From Actinoplanes lutulentus (GTDB taxonomy: Bacteria > Actinomycetota > Actinomycetes > Mycobacteriales > Micromonosporaceae), in contig NZ_QLMJ01000001.1 in NCBI RefSeq assembly GCF_003259845.1, forward strand, positions 744,001-808,000: DNA of 64,000 nt, given 5' to 3'. Within the stretch, counting starts at the first letter, position 1. Every line of letters begins with the position of its first letter. Shown here piece after piece: positions 8,236-16,997 of this stretch. The position numbers and the translations under genes were made by a program. The notes under the pieces are model-generated. The model made no database searches and was not told the DNA's origin. It worked only from the letters and a program-made list of their open reading frames with translations.

Positions 8236-9351
8236 TCAAATGTGCATCAGGTCGGTGACGGTGACCCGGCGGACCAGCGTCCGCGCCCGGCCACCGTTGA
8301 CGCCCACCAATGCGGGCCGGCCCACGTAGGGCGTGTCCTCGTGGTGGTATGCCCCGGTTCCGGCGACCACGAAGAGGTTCCCGGACTCCACGACGGTGTG
8401 CTCGACGCGGCAGCAGGGCACCTCGGGCCGGGAGTCGAGAACGGTCACCCCGGCGCGGGCGATCAGCGCCCGCCCCGGCGACACCCGCACTGCCGGCGGC
8501 GTCAGGTCGTAGCGTTCCGCGGTGACCTGGGCGACCGCGCGCAGCCGGGACGCGAACGCGCCGAGGGCCAGCTCGTCCTCACCGTCGCGGTACGGCACGG
8601 CGTGCCCGCCGCCCAGATTGATCATCGGAACCCGGAAACCGCGCCGAGCGCGGATCACGGCCATGAAGGCGATCGCCTCACGCAGACATCTTTCGTACGC
8701 CCCGAAGCGCGCGATCTGATGGCCCAGCGAGCAGTCCAACCCGGTGAGTGTGAGCGTCGAGGACAGGACGACGTCGAGAGCGGAGAATGCCGTCGAGGTG
8801 CCGAGGCGTAGCCCGTACCCATGGGGTCGCCCGGGTGCGGCGGGCAGCACGCGCAAGAGGACCCGCTGACCGTGAGGGGCGCGACCGGCGACCGTTGCCG
8901 CCTCGGCGGCGGAACCGACCACCACGCTCGCGCCGCACGCGAAAGCCGCGTCAAGGTCGGCGATGGATTTACCGGCGGAGCAGAGCACCAGGTCACGGGG
9001 GTTGAACCCGGCGAGCAGGGCGGTGCGGAGCTGGGCGGCCGAGGTGACGTAGCAGCCGAGGCCGGCCTGGGCGATCCACCGGCCGATCGTCACGGTGAGC
9101 CCGGCCTTGGCGCTGTAATAACAGCCGCCCGATCCGAATGCGGCGGCGTATCCGATGGCCCGGGCCCGGACGTCGGTCTCGTCGAGGACGCGGACCGGGG
9201 TGCCGTGATCGGCGACGAGCCGGGCCAGGCTCATCCCGCCCACTTCGAGTCCGCCGTCGATGCCCCAGCGCGCGGTAACCGGCCAGACCTCCGCGTCCAG
9301 CCGCTGCGACAGCGACGAACCGAGGGTCGGAAGGATGTCGGCAAGTGTCAT
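8236..9351 (-). CDS. LysA/ODC-fold PLP protein, C-terminally short
   Basis: 371 aa, fold-III PLP decarboxylase family (diaminopimelate/ornithine decarboxylase). The PLP lysine is in YYSAKA, the phosphate-binding glycine loop in INLGGGH, and the barrel-closing SPGRALIA is present. The usual C-terminal CESGD motif that supplies a catalytic cysteine across the dimer is replaced by VTVTDLM. The protein ends just after it, without the final GAY region, about 60 residues shorter than normal LysA. The HVGSQ motif is also altered (CSLGHQ). PLP binding is likely; decarboxylation of the standard substrates is doubtful. A second family member is at 40355-41815. Confidence 0.8.
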   Translation of the reverse strand: MTLADILPTLGSSLSQRLDAEVWPVTARWGIDGGLEVGGMSLARLVADHGTPVRVLDETDVRARAIGYAAAFGSGGCYYSAKAGLTVTIGRWIAQAGLGCYVTSAAQLRTALLAGFNPRDLVLCSAGKSIADLDAAFACGASVVVGSAAEAATVAGRAPHGQRVLLRVLPAAPGRPHGYGLRLGTSTAFSALDVVLSSTLTLTGLDCSLGHQIARFGAYERCLREAIAFMAVIRARRGFRVPMINLGGGHAVPYRDGEDELALGAFASRLRAVAQVTAERYDLTPPAVRVSPGRALIARAGVTVLDSRPEVPCCRVEHTVVESGNLFVVAGTGAYHHEDTPYVGRPALVGVNGGRARTLVRRVTVTDLMHI

Positions 9352-9505
9352 GCCTTCGACGGTGCGGCCTACGAAAACAAGGGAGAAGGCACCGGTACGT
9401 GACGTTGACGGTGACCGGCCGGGTGTTCACGCCGTTGATACGAAAGGTCCCCGCGCTCGTATATCCGCATGTTTGGTTTCCTGCGGAACAAGGAAGACCC
9501 TCGCC

Positions 9506-10114
9506 ATGCATCCCCAAGCTCCCCGCCGCACCACCCATGCGTACGGAACCCCGGTGAACCGTCTCGTCTACGACCGGTGGGGTCAGTTCGGCCGGCCGGT
9601 CGTGCTGCTGCACGGCCTGCTCTACGACCGCACCATGTGGTGGCCGGTGGCAGCGGAGCTGGGAAACACCTGCAGCGTGCTCGCCGTCGACCTGCCCGGC
9701 CACGGCGAATCCGCGCCGCGCGGTGATTACGACCTGAGCATTCTCACGTCCGACCTGGCCGTGCTGATCAACCGGCTGGACCTGCACCGGGCGCCGGTGC
9801 TGGTCGGGCACGGCGAGTCGGCGCTGCTCGCCGAGGCGTTCGCGGCGGAGTACGCGACGAAGGCGGTACTGACCGTCGACGAACCACCGGATGATCTGCC
9901 GGAGACCGTGGAGCAGCATCTCGCGACGGCTGATCTGGACGCCGTTCCGGAGCCTTACCGGCAATTCGCGGTGCCTCGGCGGGACGTTGCCTTGCTTCAC
10001 TCGTACCGAAGCTGGTTCGGGAAGAAGAAGCGGGACCGCACGGTCTCGCGCGCCGGGTTTCCGCATTTGAGCGCGCCGGTGTCGTTCGCGACGAATCTGC
10101 GCTCGCTGATTTAG
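9506..10114 (+). CDS. Alpha/beta-hydrolase-fold protein lacking the nucleophile Ser
   Basis: 202 aa from the ATG at 9506, preceded by AAGGAAGA. The fold is clear: VVLLHGLLYD (oxyanion region), AVDLPGHGES (strand 4 turn), then the nucleophile-elbow position VLVGHGESALLAE. Where active members have G-H-S-x-G, this protein has G-H-G-E-S, so the catalytic serine is Gly. The C-terminus is short, and the usual late GH-catalytic-histidine segment is not evident. It may be a non-catalytic binding protein or a decayed enzyme. It is divergent from the LysA-like gene, with 154 bp between starts. Confidence 0.78.
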   Translation: MHPQAPRRTTHAYGTPVNRLVYDRWGQFGRPVVLLHGLLYDRTMWWPVAAELGNTCSVLAVDLPGHGESAPRGDYDLSILTSDLAVLINRLDLHRAPVLVGHGESALLAEAFAAEYATKAVLTVDEPPDDLPETVEQHLATADLDAVPEPYRQFAVPRRDVALLHSYRSWFGKKKRDRTVSRAGFPHLSAPVSFATNLRSLI

Positions 10115-10118
10115 TGAG

Positions 10119-10156
10119 CGCTGGGCGGATTTCTGGGGAAACCCGCCCAGCGTTTT
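10119..10156. terminator. Intrinsic terminator between convergent genes
   Basis: Perfect 10-bp stem (CGCTGGGCGG at 10119-10128 with CCGCCCAGCG at 10143-10152) around a 14-nt loop, followed by TTTT on the plus strand. It ends the alpha/beta-hydrolase transcript and sits just beyond the stop of the convergent small gene at 10156-10335, so it may serve both. Confidence 0.85.
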
Positions 10157-10335
10157 CAGCCGTGCCGATGAGGCAGGTGGAAGTGCGGCCAGTGGAAGTG
10201 CGGCCAGTGGAAATGGAAACTGGCCCGATGGTGGCCGTGGCCGCGCCCGTGGCGGGCCGGCGGCGGCAGAAGCGCGATGCTGCTGATCAAAAGACAGACC
10301 ATCACCACCGAGCCGACCAGAATGTCGAGCAACAT
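10156..10335 (-). CDS. Small His-rich single-pass membrane protein, 59 aa
   Basis: Short gene with an excellent Shine-Dalgarno (GGGGAGGT, 7 bp before the ATG at 10335) and a TGA at 10158-10156 abutting the terminator. Residues 3-25 are a hydrophobic helix (LDILVGSVVMVCLLISSIAL). The C-terminal 30 residues are packed with His and aromatic residues in a repeated FHWPH pattern, 15 His in all. The tail repeat derives from a 15-bp DNA duplication. The composition suggests a metal- or heme-binding or membrane-surface role, but no family is recognised. The strong ribosome site and clean boundaries make it likely real. Confidence 0.75.
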   Translation of the reverse strand: MLLDILVGSVVMVCLLISSIALLPPPARHGRGHGHHRASFHFHWPHFHWPHFHLPHRHG

Positions 10336-10462
10336 GCGGAACCTCCCCGGTACCGCTCGCTAGCTGGAGAAATAACCGTCGCGCGCCGCGGCCCGGCCGT
10401 CAACCGGAATCGCTGAACCCGGTGGTTGGCATGCCCTTCGGGGCCGATTTTGCCTATGGTGT

Positions 10463-10575
10463 GCGTGAGGGGAGTACCTCCAGCTGAAGCGTGGCGGTCA
10501 TCACGGGCACCCATGTGTGCCCTCGTGCGCTGCCTGCCGGTGCCACGGTGGGTGAGGGAGACCTCGGACGTCGAC
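10463..10575 (+). promoter_or_regulatory. yybP-ykoY (Mn2+) riboswitch candidate before terC
   Basis: The leader contains the family's conserved islands in order: GGGGAGTA (10469-10476), GTCATCACGG (about 10497-10506) and GGGAGACCTC (about 10556-10565). Flanking GAGG and CCTC can close P1. The segments between them can fold into hairpins (GGGCACC...GGTGCC). The element ends about 20 bp before the start codon and overlaps the ribosome site region, so control of translation or early termination is possible. yybP-ykoY riboswitches sense Mn2+ and commonly precede TerC/Alx exporters, which is what follows here. Confidence 0.8.
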
Positions 10576-10596
10576 GCATGTCCGAGGAGGCCCCAC

Positions 10597-11574
10597 GTGT
10601 CACATCTGTCCACGATCGCATCCCCGCAACTCTGGGCGATCACCATTGCCGTGCTGCTGGCATTGCTCGCCGCCGATTTCGCGATCACGCACCGCCCGCA
10701 CGACGTGAAAATGCGCGAGGCAGTCGGTTGGTCACTCTTTTATCTCGCGCTTCCGGCCGCGTTCGGGGTCATTCTCTGGCAGGTGTACGGGAGACAGCCC
10801 GCGATGGAGTTCTACACCGGCTGGGTCGTCGAGAAATCCCTGTCCGTCGACAACCTGTTCGTTTTCATGCTGCTGCTCGCGGCGTTCGCGATCCCGCCCG
10901 AGCTGGCGCAGCGGGTCCTGCTGTACGGCATCATCGGCGCACTCGTGCTGCGCGCCATTTTCATCGCGGCCGGCGCGGCAGTGCTGCAGACCGGGGCGTG
11001 GGCGTTCCTGCTTTTCGGCGCGGCGTTGCTGGCGACCGCGGTGAAGGTGATGCGGGACGCGGCGCGCGACGAGGACTATCAGGTCGACATCAACACCATG
11101 CGCAGCGTGCGGCTGTTGCGCCGGCTCATGCCGGTGACCAGCTCCTATGACGGCGGCCGGCTCACTGTGCGAGTGGACGGCCGCCGGGCCCTGACCCCGC
11201 TGGCGCTCGTCGTGGTGGCCGTCTTCGTGACCGACCTGGTCTTCGCGGTCGACTCGGTTCCCGCCGTGTACGGAGTGACCGAGGATCCCTACCTGGTGTT
11301 CGCCACCAACATGTTCGCGCTGCTCGGGCTACGGGCGCTGTACTTCGTGCTGCGTAACGTGCTCGGCAAGCTGCGGCATCTGGATTACGGGCTCGCGGTG
11401 ATCCTCGCCTTCATCGGGGTGAAGCTGGTGCTGCACTGGGCGCACAAGCTCTGGCCGTCGTCGGTGCCCGACATCCCGACGGAGCTGTCGCTCGCGGTGA
11501 TCGCGGTGACGCTGGCAACGGTGACCGTGACCAGCCTGGTGGCCAATCGAAGGGAGGCCCGGTCGCTGGTCTAA
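10597..11574 (+). CDS. TerC/Alx-family integral membrane metal exporter
   Basis: 325 aa from the GTG at 10597, which has CGAGGAGG six bases before it; the open frame further upstream is the riboswitch leader. About nine membrane helices. Family hallmarks include [15 protein letters not shown] and [15 protein letters not shown], each with the conserved acidic residues that line the ion path, plus [14 protein letters not shown]. TerC/Alx/MeeF proteins export Mn2+ (some help load exported metalloproteins). The Mn-type riboswitch in its leader supports that role. The stop overlaps the stop region of the convergent histidine kinase gene by four bases. Confidence 0.93.
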   Translation: MSHLSTIASPQLWAITIAVLLALLAADFAITHRPHDVKMREAVGWSLFYLALPAAFGVILWQVYGRQPAMEFYTGWVVEKSLSVDNLFVFMLLLAAFAIPPELAQRVLLYGIIGALVLRAIFIAAGAAVLQTGAWAFLLFGAALLATAVKVMRDAARDEDYQVDINTMRSVRLLRRLMPVTSSYDGGRLTVRVDGRRALTPLALVVVAVFVTDLVFAVDSVPAVYGVTEDPYLVFATNMFALLGLRALYFVLRNVLGKLRHLDYGLAVILAFIGVKLVLHWAHKLWPSSVPDIPTELSLAVIAVTLATVTVTSLVANRREARSLV

Positions 11575-14500
11575 CCTCGCGCTCCGGCTTTCTGGTCGGT
11601 GAAGCGGCGGCGGATCTGGGCCGCCGCAGCGCAGACCAGCGCGACCTGAGGGCGGGCGTGTGACAGCGAGGCGACGGCCGCGTCCAGATCACGGGCGCGG
11701 GCGTCGTCCTCCAGCCGGCCGCAGGCGAGCGTCGCCGCGGCCACCCCGAGGTTCGCCATGATGCCCTTGAGCTGGTGCGCCTCGGAGCGCAGCTCATCGG
11801 CGTCGTCGAAGGCCAGCGCCTGGGCGATCCGGTCCAGATGCTCGGGGATCTTCGCGGCGAGCGTGCCGAGCAGCCCGTCCAGAGCCGCGGCCGTCGCGGC
11901 CGGATTCGGGCCGCGGAGCTGGTCCATCCGCCGGTCGATCTCATCGATCACCGTGTCGATGTCCGGCTCCGGCAGCCGGGTGGTCCAGCGTTCCAGGACC
12001 TTGGAGACGTCACCCGGGATGAGCGGCTTGGCGATGTGCGCGTCCATGCCCGCGGCGAGGCAGCGGGCCCGGTCCTCGGCGAGCGCGCTCGCGGTCAGCG
12101 CGATGATCGGCACGTGCCGGCCCTCCGGCTCGCGGCGGCGGATCTCGGCGGTGGCCGCGTAACCGTCCATCTCCGGCATCAGGCAGTCCATGAAGATCGC
12201 CAGGTAGTCCTGGCGGAACGCGAGATCGACCGCCTCCACACCGTTGACCGCGACGTCCGCGCTGTATCCCAGGTTCGCGAGGATACCGAGCGCCACCGTG
12301 CGGTTGATCTCGTTGTCCTCGACGAGCAGCAGGTGTCCCCGGTCCTCCGGCATCTCCCCCGGCACGTCGACGACCTTGTCGCCGTCGCGGTCGGCGAGTA
12401 CCCCGACGAGGGCGTCGTACAGCTGGGACTGGCGCAGCGGCTTGGCGAACGCCGCCGAGTACCGCTCCGGATCCGGCTCGTCCGGCAGCCGGTGCGCCTC
12501 GTCGGCCAGCAGGATCGTCTTGGGCTGCGGGCAGCCGGGCGGCGCCAGGGCGATGCCGGCCACGTCCAGGCCGTCCTCCTGCGCCGTTCCGATGTCGACG
12601 ATGACCAGGTCGATCGGCCGGCCCGCCTCGGCCGCCTCCTTCAGCGCCACCTCGGCGCTGCGGGTGTCGCCGGCCGTCGCGGCCCGCATCGACCAGCCGG
12701 TGAGCTGGTCGGTCAGCACCTCACGGTCCTTCTCGTCGCGGTCCACGATGAGAACCCGCAGGCCGTCGAGCGAGTGCCGGTCGGAGAGGTCCAGGTCGTC
12801 GCGGGCGGTCCGCAACGTGACGGTGAACCAGAACGTGCTGCCGTAACCCGGTTCGCTCTCCACGCCGATGCTGCCGCCCATCAGCTCCACCAGGTCCCGG
12901 CTGATGGCCAGGCCGAGCCCGGTCCCGCCGAAACGCCGGGTGGTGCCCGCGTCGGCCTGGGTGAACGCCTCGAAGAGCTGCTCCTGCTGGTCCTCGTCGA
13001 TGCCGATGCCGGTGTCGTGCACCTCGAAACGGATCGGCACCGCGTCCGGGCCGGTGCTCTGCCGGTCGTCGACCTTCGCGGTGACCGTCACCCGGCCCTC
13101 GGTGGTGAACTTGACCGCGTTGCCGGCCAGGTTGAGCAGCACCTGGCGCAGCTTCGTCGGGTCACCGCAGACGGTCTGCGGCAGCCGCGGGTCACAGCCG
13201 CCACCGACCGAGACCCCGCCGCGGGTGTCCGGCGGCGCGACCAGGGCCACCACGTCGTCGATCAGCCGGCCCACCTCGAAGTTCGCTTCCTCCAGCAGGA
13301 CCTTGCCGGCCTCCAGCTTGGAGAAGTCCAGGACATCGTTGATCACGGCGAGCAGCGTGGAGCCCGCGGAGCTGATGCCTTCGGCGTACCGTCGCTGTTT
13401 CTCGTCGAGGCTGGATCCGAGGAGCAGACCGGTCAGGCCGATCACGCCGTTCATCGGGGTACGGATCTCGTGGCTCATCGAGGCCAGGAACTGCGACTTC
13501 AGCCGGGCTGTCTCGATCGCCTGGTCGCGGGCCTCGGCCAGGGCCACCTCGGTCTGCCGGCGGGCGGTGATGTCGCGGACGAATCCGTGGAAGTGCACGC
13601 CGCCGTCGTGGCCGATGCGCCACATGGTCAGCTCGACCGGGATCTCATGCCCGTCGCGGTGCGTCGCGGCCATCTCGGTGGGGCGGTCCAGCAGCCAGTC
13701 CCAGCGGCCGTCGAGGAGCCGGCGCAGCGCGTTGCGATATCGCGGCGGCAGCACGGTGTCCGACACGTTGCGGCCGATGATCTCGGCACGGGGCCAGCCG
13801 AAGACGTGCTCGGCCTGCCGGTTCCATTCGGAGATCAGGCCGTCGTCGTCCATCGTGAAGAACGGATCACTGGCCGCCCCCATGATCATTTCCAGCTGTT
13901 CGCGTTCCAGTCGGAGGCGTTGTTCGGCGCGTACCCGGGCGGTGATGTCGTGCGCCACCGTGGAGACGCCGATGACCGTGTCGTCGGTGTCGCGCATCGG
14001 GGCCATGCTGAGCGAGACCTCGATGATGCTGCCGTCCTTGCGCTGCCGGCGGGTCTCGAAACGACTGAGTGCCTCGCCCGCGTTGACCCGGGCCAGCAGC
14101 TGGCGTTCCTCGTTCTTGCGATCCGGCGGCAGCAGGCGGGTCACGTCGCTGCCGACCATCTCGGCGGCGGTGTATCCGTACAGCCGCTCGGCGCCCGGGT
14201 TCCAGGTGCGGATCGTGCCGTCCAGTGCCTTGCTGACGATCGCGTCCTGGGAGGCCTCGACGATCGCGGCGAGGCGGGCGTTGATGTGCGACTGGAGGCG
14301 GCGTTCGCTCGCCGCCTGCCGGGTCGCCCGGTTCGACTCGGTGACCTCGCTGCTCACCCCGAAGATCGCGTACGGGCGGTTCCGGCGGTCGCGGAGCGCG
14401 TACAGGGTGGTGATGAACCGGCGGCGGGCGCCGTCGTGGTCGGTGACCTCGTCCTCGAAGGCGAGCGGGCCGTCCGAGGCGAGGACCAGCCGGTCGCGGC

Positions 14501-14792
14501 GCCGATGTTCGGCGAGCTTGTCGGCCGGGTGGACCTCGTGGTCGAACCGGCCGGCCGCGACACCCGGCGGGACCCGGTGCAGCCGCTCGTACGCCCCGCT
14601 GACCAGCCGATATCTGCCACTGGCGCTTTTCACGAACGCCGGCGTGGCAGTCTGCTCGAGGATGGCCGCCAGATAGAAGTACTGGTCGAGCCGCCGTCCG
14701 GCTCGGCGCAGCAGTTCGCCACCGAGCGTCACGCCTGCTCCGGCGATCCCGCCGGCCACCAGCGCGTACCGGAGCCAGCCGGCCTTGCCCAC
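11571..14792 (-). CDS. Hybrid sensor histidine kinase (PAS x3, HisKA-HATPase, REC x2, HPt)
   Basis: 1073 aa, GTG start at 14792 with AGGGGAG upstream. Order: one N-terminal hydrophobic helix (about 8-28), three PAS/PAC modules to about 415, HisKA with [13 protein letters not shown] (phospho-His), HATPase with NAVKF, DTGIGI and GGTGLGLAI. Then comes a first receiver (about 685-800, with Asp in VIVDIG), a second receiver ([25 protein letters not shown]) and an HPt domain with HQLKG. This is a full phosphorelay in one chain, of BarA/LuxQ layout. It is divergent from a second hybrid kinase, with a 15-bp palindrome between them. Confidence 0.95.
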   Translation of the reverse strand: MGKAGWLRYALVAGGIAGAGVTLGGELLRRAGRRLDQYFYLAAILEQTATPAFVKSASGRYRLVSGAYERLHRVPPGVAAGRFDHEVHPADKLAEHRRRDRLVLASDGPLAFEDEVTDHDGARRRFITTLYALRDRRNRPYAIFGVSSEVTESNRATRQAASERRLQSHINARLAAIVEASQDAIVSKALDGTIRTWNPGAERLYGYTAAEMVGSDVTRLLPPDRKNEERQLLARVNAGEALSRFETRRQRKDGSIIEVSLSMAPMRDTDDTVIGVSTVAHDITARVRAEQRLRLEREQLEMIMGAASDPFFTMDDDGLISEWNRQAEHVFGWPRAEIIGRNVSDTVLPPRYRNALRRLLDGRWDWLLDRPTEMAATHRDGHEIPVELTMWRIGHDGGVHFHGFVRDITARRQTEVALAEARDQAIETARLKSQFLASMSHEIRTPMNGVIGLTGLLLGSSLDEKQRRYAEGISSAGSTLLAVINDVLDFSKLEAGKVLLEEANFEVGRLIDDVVALVAPPDTRGGVSVGGGCDPRLPQTVCGDPTKLRQVLLNLAGNAVKFTTEGRVTVTAKVDDRQSTGPDAVPIRFEVHDTGIGIDEDQQEQLFEAFTQADAGTTRRFGGTGLGLAISRDLVELMGGSIGVESEPGYGSTFWFTVTLRTARDDLDLSDRHSLDGLRVLIVDRDEKDREVLTDQLTGWSMRAATAGDTRSAEVALKEAAEAGRPIDLVIVDIGTAQEDGLDVAGIALAPPGCPQPKTILLADEAHRLPDEPDPERYSAAFAKPLRQSQLYDALVGVLADRDGDKVVDVPGEMPEDRGHLLLVEDNEINRTVALGILANLGYSADVAVNGVEAVDLAFRQDYLAIFMDCLMPEMDGYAATAEIRRREPEGRHVPIIALTASALAEDRARCLAAGMDAHIAKPLIPGDVSKVLERWTTRLPEPDIDTVIDEIDRRMDQLRGPNPAATAAALDGLLGTLAAKIPEHLDRIAQALAFDDADELRSEAHQLKGIMANLGVAAATLACGRLEDDARARDLDAAVASLSHARPQVALVCAAAAQIRRRFTDQKAGARG

Positions 14793-14812
14793 GGCACATC
14801 TCCCCTCGAAAG

Positions 14813-14827
14813 CCGAATGTGATTCGG
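14813..14827. promoter_or_regulatory. 15-bp palindrome in the divergent promoter region
   Basis: CCGAAT-GTG-ATTCGG, a perfect 6-bp inverted repeat with 3-bp spacer, in the 94-bp gap between two divergent hybrid kinase genes. It lies 21 bp upstream of the minus-strand start, so it could be an operator for either gene. No regulator is assigned. Confidence 0.45.
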
Positions 14828-14886
14828 AATCAACCTACATGCTTTAGCCTTATTACGGACAAACAACACATCATGAGGGAGACGCC

Positions 14887-16911
14887 GTGGCGACAGTGAT
14901 GGTCGTCGACGACGTGGCGGCCAACCGGGACATCGTCCGGATGCTCCTCGGCTATCGAGGCCACGACGTCATCGAGGCACGGGACGGGGCCGACGCGCTC
15001 CGGCTCGCCCACGTCCACCACCCCGACGTCGTCGTCTCCGACGTGCTGATGCCCGGCATCGACGGCCTGGAGCTCGTACACCGGCTGCGCTCCGACCCCG
15101 ACCGGCTGGCCGCCCAGGCGCCGGTCATCTTCTACACCGCCAACTACCTGGAGCCGGAGACCCGGCCGATCGCCGAGGCCTGCGGCGTCAGCCAGGTGGT
15201 GCTGCGTTCCCAGGACCCGCACACCCTGCTCGAAGCCGTCGACACCGCGCTGGCGCAGGGCCCGGTCCTGCTCGACGTACCGGCCGCCGACGAGGAGTTC
15301 GCTCAGGCGCACCTGCACGCCGTCAACGCGAAGCTGATCGAGAAGGTCCGCGCCCTGCACGACACCGAACGGCGCTTCGAGGCGATGGCCGTCGCCAGCC
15401 CGGTCGGCATCGGCATCCTGGACACCCACGGCACCGCTGACTACATCAACGAGCGGCTCGCCCAGATCATGCAGATGCCCCAGGAGAACCTGCTCGGCGC
15501 CGGCTGGCTGGACTGCCTCGACGACTCGGCGCAGGACGCCGCCCTGAGCCTCCTGCACGGCGCCGGCGACACCTCCGAGCTGCGCTTCGACCACCGGATC
15601 GCCTGGCCCGACGGAACCACCCGGCGGCTGCGCCTGCACCTGCGGCAGATCCACGACGACGATGACGGCCGGCTCGCCGGCGGTGTGCTGATGGTCGACG
15701 ACGTCACCGACCTGGTCTCCGCCGAGGAACGCCTGCGCGAGGAGATCCTGCGCCGCCAGGACGACTCCCGGCACCGCGACGCCGAACGCCTGGACAGCCT
15801 GCGCCGGATGGCCGGCGGCACCGCCCACGACTTCAACAACGTCCTCGGCGCCATCCTCGGGTACACCAACCTGGCCATCGAGACGATCAACGACGCCCTG
15901 GAGGACGGCACTCTGCCGGCCGAGACCGCCGAGTCGCTGATCGGCGACCTGCAGCACGTCGTGAAGGGCGGCGAACGCGCCAAAGGGCTCACCACGCAGC
16001 TGCTCGCCTTCGGCCGCCGGGAGATCATCCAGCCCGCCGCGATCAACCTGAACACGCTGCTGCGCGACAACACCGCGTCGCTGCGCGAGACCGCCGGCCC
16101 CGAAGTAGAGCTGATCCTGGACCTCGAACCGTCGCTGCCCGGTGTGAAGGCCGACCCGGCCCAGATCGCCCAGGCGCTGCGCAGCCTGGTCCGCAACAGC
16201 GCCGAGGCGATGCCCGCCGGCGGCACCGTCACGATCACCACCTCGATGCAGGACGAGAACGTCACGGTCAGCCTGACCGACACCGGCACCGGGATGCCGC
16301 AGCATGTCCTGGACCGCGCTTTCGAGCCGTTCTTCAGCACGAAACTCGCCGGCAGCACCGCCGGGCTCGGGCTGTCCACCTCGCACGGGATCATCAGCCA
16401 GGCCGGTGGGCAGCTCACCCTGCGCTCCCGTGAAGGCCACGGCACCACCGCCACGTTCACCCTGCCGGCCTTGGTCAGCGAGGCACCGCCGCCGCCACCG
16501 CCGTCCGCTGCCAAGCCGGACAATACGGGCGGCGAGACGCTCCTTCTCGTCGACGACGAGTCCGCCGTGCTGCAGGTCTCCGCGCGGATACTGTCCGGCG
16601 CCGGGTACGACGTACTGACCGCGGCCGACGCCGGTGAAGCGCTGCGCATCCTCGAACAGCACCCCGGTCACGTGTCCGCCCTGGTCACCGACGTGGTGAT
16701 GCCCGGCATGAACGGCCGGCAGCTGGCCAAGGTCGCCGCGATGCGCCAGCCCAGCCTGTCGATCGTCTTCGTCTCCGGGTTCGCCGAGTCGCTGATCGAC
16801 GAGAACGGCAACAACCTCGAACCCGGGTCCACCATTCTGGCTAAGCCGTTCGACCGGGAAGCCCTGGTCAGTACGGTCCGAGGTGCCCTGAATGCGACCT
16901 CGCACAGGTGA
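14887..16911 (+). CDS. Hybrid histidine kinase, REC-PAS-HisKA-HATPase-REC
   Basis: 674 aa, GTG start at 14887 with GAGGGAGA before it. An N-terminal receiver (VVDDVAANRD, phospho-acceptor in VVSDVLMPGIDG) is followed by a PAS domain (about 155-275). Next comes an NtrB-type kinase core with GGTAHDFNNVLG as the phospho-His site, NSAEAMP, DTGTGM and GLGLSTSHG, then a Pro-rich linker (about 537-543) and a C-terminal receiver (LLVDDESAVL, VTDVVMPGMNG, AKPF). No membrane helix, so it is cytosolic. The input receiver suggests that it is driven by another kinase, possibly its divergent neighbour. Confidence 0.94.
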   Translation: MATVMVVDDVAANRDIVRMLLGYRGHDVIEARDGADALRLAHVHHPDVVVSDVLMPGIDGLELVHRLRSDPDRLAAQAPVIFYTANYLEPETRPIAEACGVSQVVLRSQDPHTLLEAVDTALAQGPVLLDVPAADEEFAQAHLHAVNAKLIEKVRALHDTERRFEAMAVASPVGIGILDTHGTADYINERLAQIMQMPQENLLGAGWLDCLDDSAQDAALSLLHGAGDTSELRFDHRIAWPDGTTRRLRLHLRQIHDDDDGRLAGGVLMVDDVTDLVSAEERLREEILRRQDDSRHRDAERLDSLRRMAGGTAHDFNNVLGAILGYTNLAIETINDALEDGTLPAETAESLIGDLQHVVKGGERAKGLTTQLLAFGRREIIQPAAINLNTLLRDNTASLRETAGPEVELILDLEPSLPGVKADPAQIAQALRSLVRNSAEAMPAGGTVTITTSMQDENVTVSLTDTGTGMPQHVLDRAFEPFFSTKLAGSTAGLGLSTSHGIISQAGGQLTLRSREGHGTTATFTLPALVSEAPPPPPPSAAKPDNTGGETLLLVDDESAVLQVSARILSGAGYDVLTAADAGEALRILEQHPGHVSALVTDVVMPGMNGRQLAKVAAMRQPSLSIVFVSGFAESLIDENGNNLEPGSTILAKPFDREALVSTVRGALNATSHR

Positions 16912-16997
16912 CTGACAGGTTGGCGGTAACGCGAATCAACTAGCATCCGTGGCCCAGCGGCGTGTCAGTCACCCGCCCGAGCCGTGGAGGACGCCCG

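Noticed and set aside
11775..14822. A 1015-codon open frame on the plus strand
   Set aside because: It lies exactly opposite the hybrid kinase gene, whose domains are unambiguous; high GC keeps opposite frames open.
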